DNA of 25,472 bases from CAZSSM01 sp964609385 (lineage in GTDB: Bacteria; Planctomycetota; Planctomycetia; Isosphaerales; Isosphaeraceae). The stretch covers positions 1-25,472 of the forward strand of contig CAZSSM010000093.1 in assembly GCA_964609385.1 (NCBI GenBank), written 5' to 3'. Shown in pieces: positions 24,825 to 25,472 of this stretch. The translations under genes and the position numbers were made by a program. The stretch's first letter is position 1, and the number at the start of each line of letters is the position of its first letter. Below the pieces are notes generated by a model. The model was not told where the DNA came from. It was given only the letters and a program-made list of their open reading frames with translations, and ran no database searches.

Positions 24825-25472
24825 TCAAAACTCGCTTCGTTCGTCATCGAGGTTGTCAAAGAGGGGCATCGAGTTGTCGGCGGCGTGGTGTGCGACGTCC
24901 CGAGTCGGCGGCGCCAACCCGAGGTGCTGGTAGGCCATCGGCGTGGCGACGCGGCCGCGTGGAGTCCGGATGACGAAGCGGCGACGGAGCAGGTAGGGCT
25001 CAACCTCCTCGGCGAGGGTCTCGGTGGCAATGTTGAGCGTTGCGGCCAACGCCTCAACGCCGGTCGGGCCACCGTGGAAGGTCTCGATGAGCGTCTCAAG
25101 GTAGCGTCGGTCCTGCTTGTCGAGCCCCTCGGCGTCGACCTCGTACATGTCCAAGGCGTTCCGGGCGATCTCCAGGTCGATGGTCCCGTCGTGGCGGGCC
25201 ACGGCATAAGAGGTGACCCATCGCAACCGCGCATTGGCCAGTCGCGGGGTCCCTCGACTCCGCGCGGCCAGCTCGTCGGCAGCTTCGCGGGTGATGGTCG
25301 TCTGGAGTTTGCGCGCATTGATTTGGACGATCCGGGCGAGGTCGTCGACGTCGTAGAAGTCGATGTGCTGCTGAAAGTGGAAGCGGTCGCGGAGCGGCCC
25401 GGAAAGCTTCCCGCTCTGGGTGGTCGCGCCGATGATCGTGAAGGGGCGCAGGGGCATGTTGATGGTCCGGGC
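24825..25472 (-). CDS. ruvB: Holliday junction helicase RuvB, C-terminal part (cut by window end)
   Basis: RuvB is the hexameric AAA+ motor of branch migration in recombination. The visible 215 residues correspond roughly to the C-terminal two thirds of the usual 330-350. FTIIGATTQSGKLSGPLRDRF is the sensor 1/arginine-finger region, then SRGTPRLANARLRWV (sensor 2) and the winged-helix part with FHGGPTGVEALAATL. The frame is open to base 25472, with residues ARTIN before the first Met at 25455-25457. The start and the Walker motifs therefore lie outside the window, and that Met is not the true start. Confidence 0.95.
   Translation of the reverse strand, partial: ARTINMPLRPFTIIGATTQSGKLSGPLRDRFHFQQHIDFYDVDDLARIVQINARKLQTTITREAADELAARSRGTPRLANARLRWVTSYAVARHDGTIDLEIARNALDMYEVDAEGLDKQDRRYLETLIETFHGGPTGVEALAATLNIATETLAEEVEPYLLRRRFVIRTPRGRVATPMAYQHLGLAPPTRDVAHHAADNSMPLFDNLDDERSEF

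Overview
The window looks like a chromosomal segment from a high-GC Planctomycetes bacterium, most likely of the Isosphaeraceae type. The indications are GC-rich third codon positions, many leaders without a strong Shine-Dalgarno, a secreted protein whose N-terminus carries a planctomycete-style 'LExRxLxSAD' motif, a type III glutamine synthetase, and a PDZ-less trypsin-like exported protease. The lineage is inferred from gene content, not from a search. About 20 protein genes, one tRNA-Cys gene and several strong hairpins are supported.

Layout. Positions 1-312 hold an upstream region with a tandem 58/60-bp repeat. Plus-strand genes follow: a PTS enzyme I (ptsI), a nitrilase-superfamily amidohydrolase, an exported serine protease, a secreted DUF3352-like protein and a secreted cyclophilin-type prolyl isomerase. 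From 8365 to 17053 genes lie on the minus strand: a DapB-like oxidoreductase, a zinc-ribbon membrane protein, a membrane protein with a WGR-like N-terminus, tRNA-Cys(GCA), type III glutamine synthetase (glnN), an AT-rich orphan gene and a GNAT acetyltransferase. A roughly 0.9-kb gene-free stretch precedes glnN. From 17590 to the end come a thioredoxin (+), an OB-fold/HD-domain YhaM-like nuclease (-), a phytoene-desaturase-like FAD oxidoreductase (+), a PlsC-like acyltransferase (+), a pyruvoyl-dependent arginine decarboxylase (+), a deoxyhypusine-synthase-like protein (+), a Sua5/YwlC-type threonylcarbamoyl-AMP synthase (+) and the 3' part of ruvB (-, cut by the window edge).

How genes work together. 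Most are housekeeping genes. The clearest functional pair is the arginine decarboxylase and the deoxyhypusine-synthase-like gene. Bacteria have no eIF5A, so the second protein probably works on free polyamines, and the pair probably forms part of a polyamine pathway starting from arginine. Its stop codon overlaps the threonylcarbamoyl-AMP synthase by 41 nt, so polyamine and tRNA-modification genes may be co-translated. The FAD oxidoreductase and acyltransferase, 57 nt apart, look like a lipid or carotenoid-modifying pair.

I did not find a defence island, CRISPR array, intact insertion sequence or phage module. The most unusual elements are the AT-rich orphan gene next to a gene-poor zone, the WGR-like membrane protein, the secreted cyclophilin, the polyamine pair with a hairpin in its leader, and a recurring class of long, U-tract-poor hairpins behind genes.
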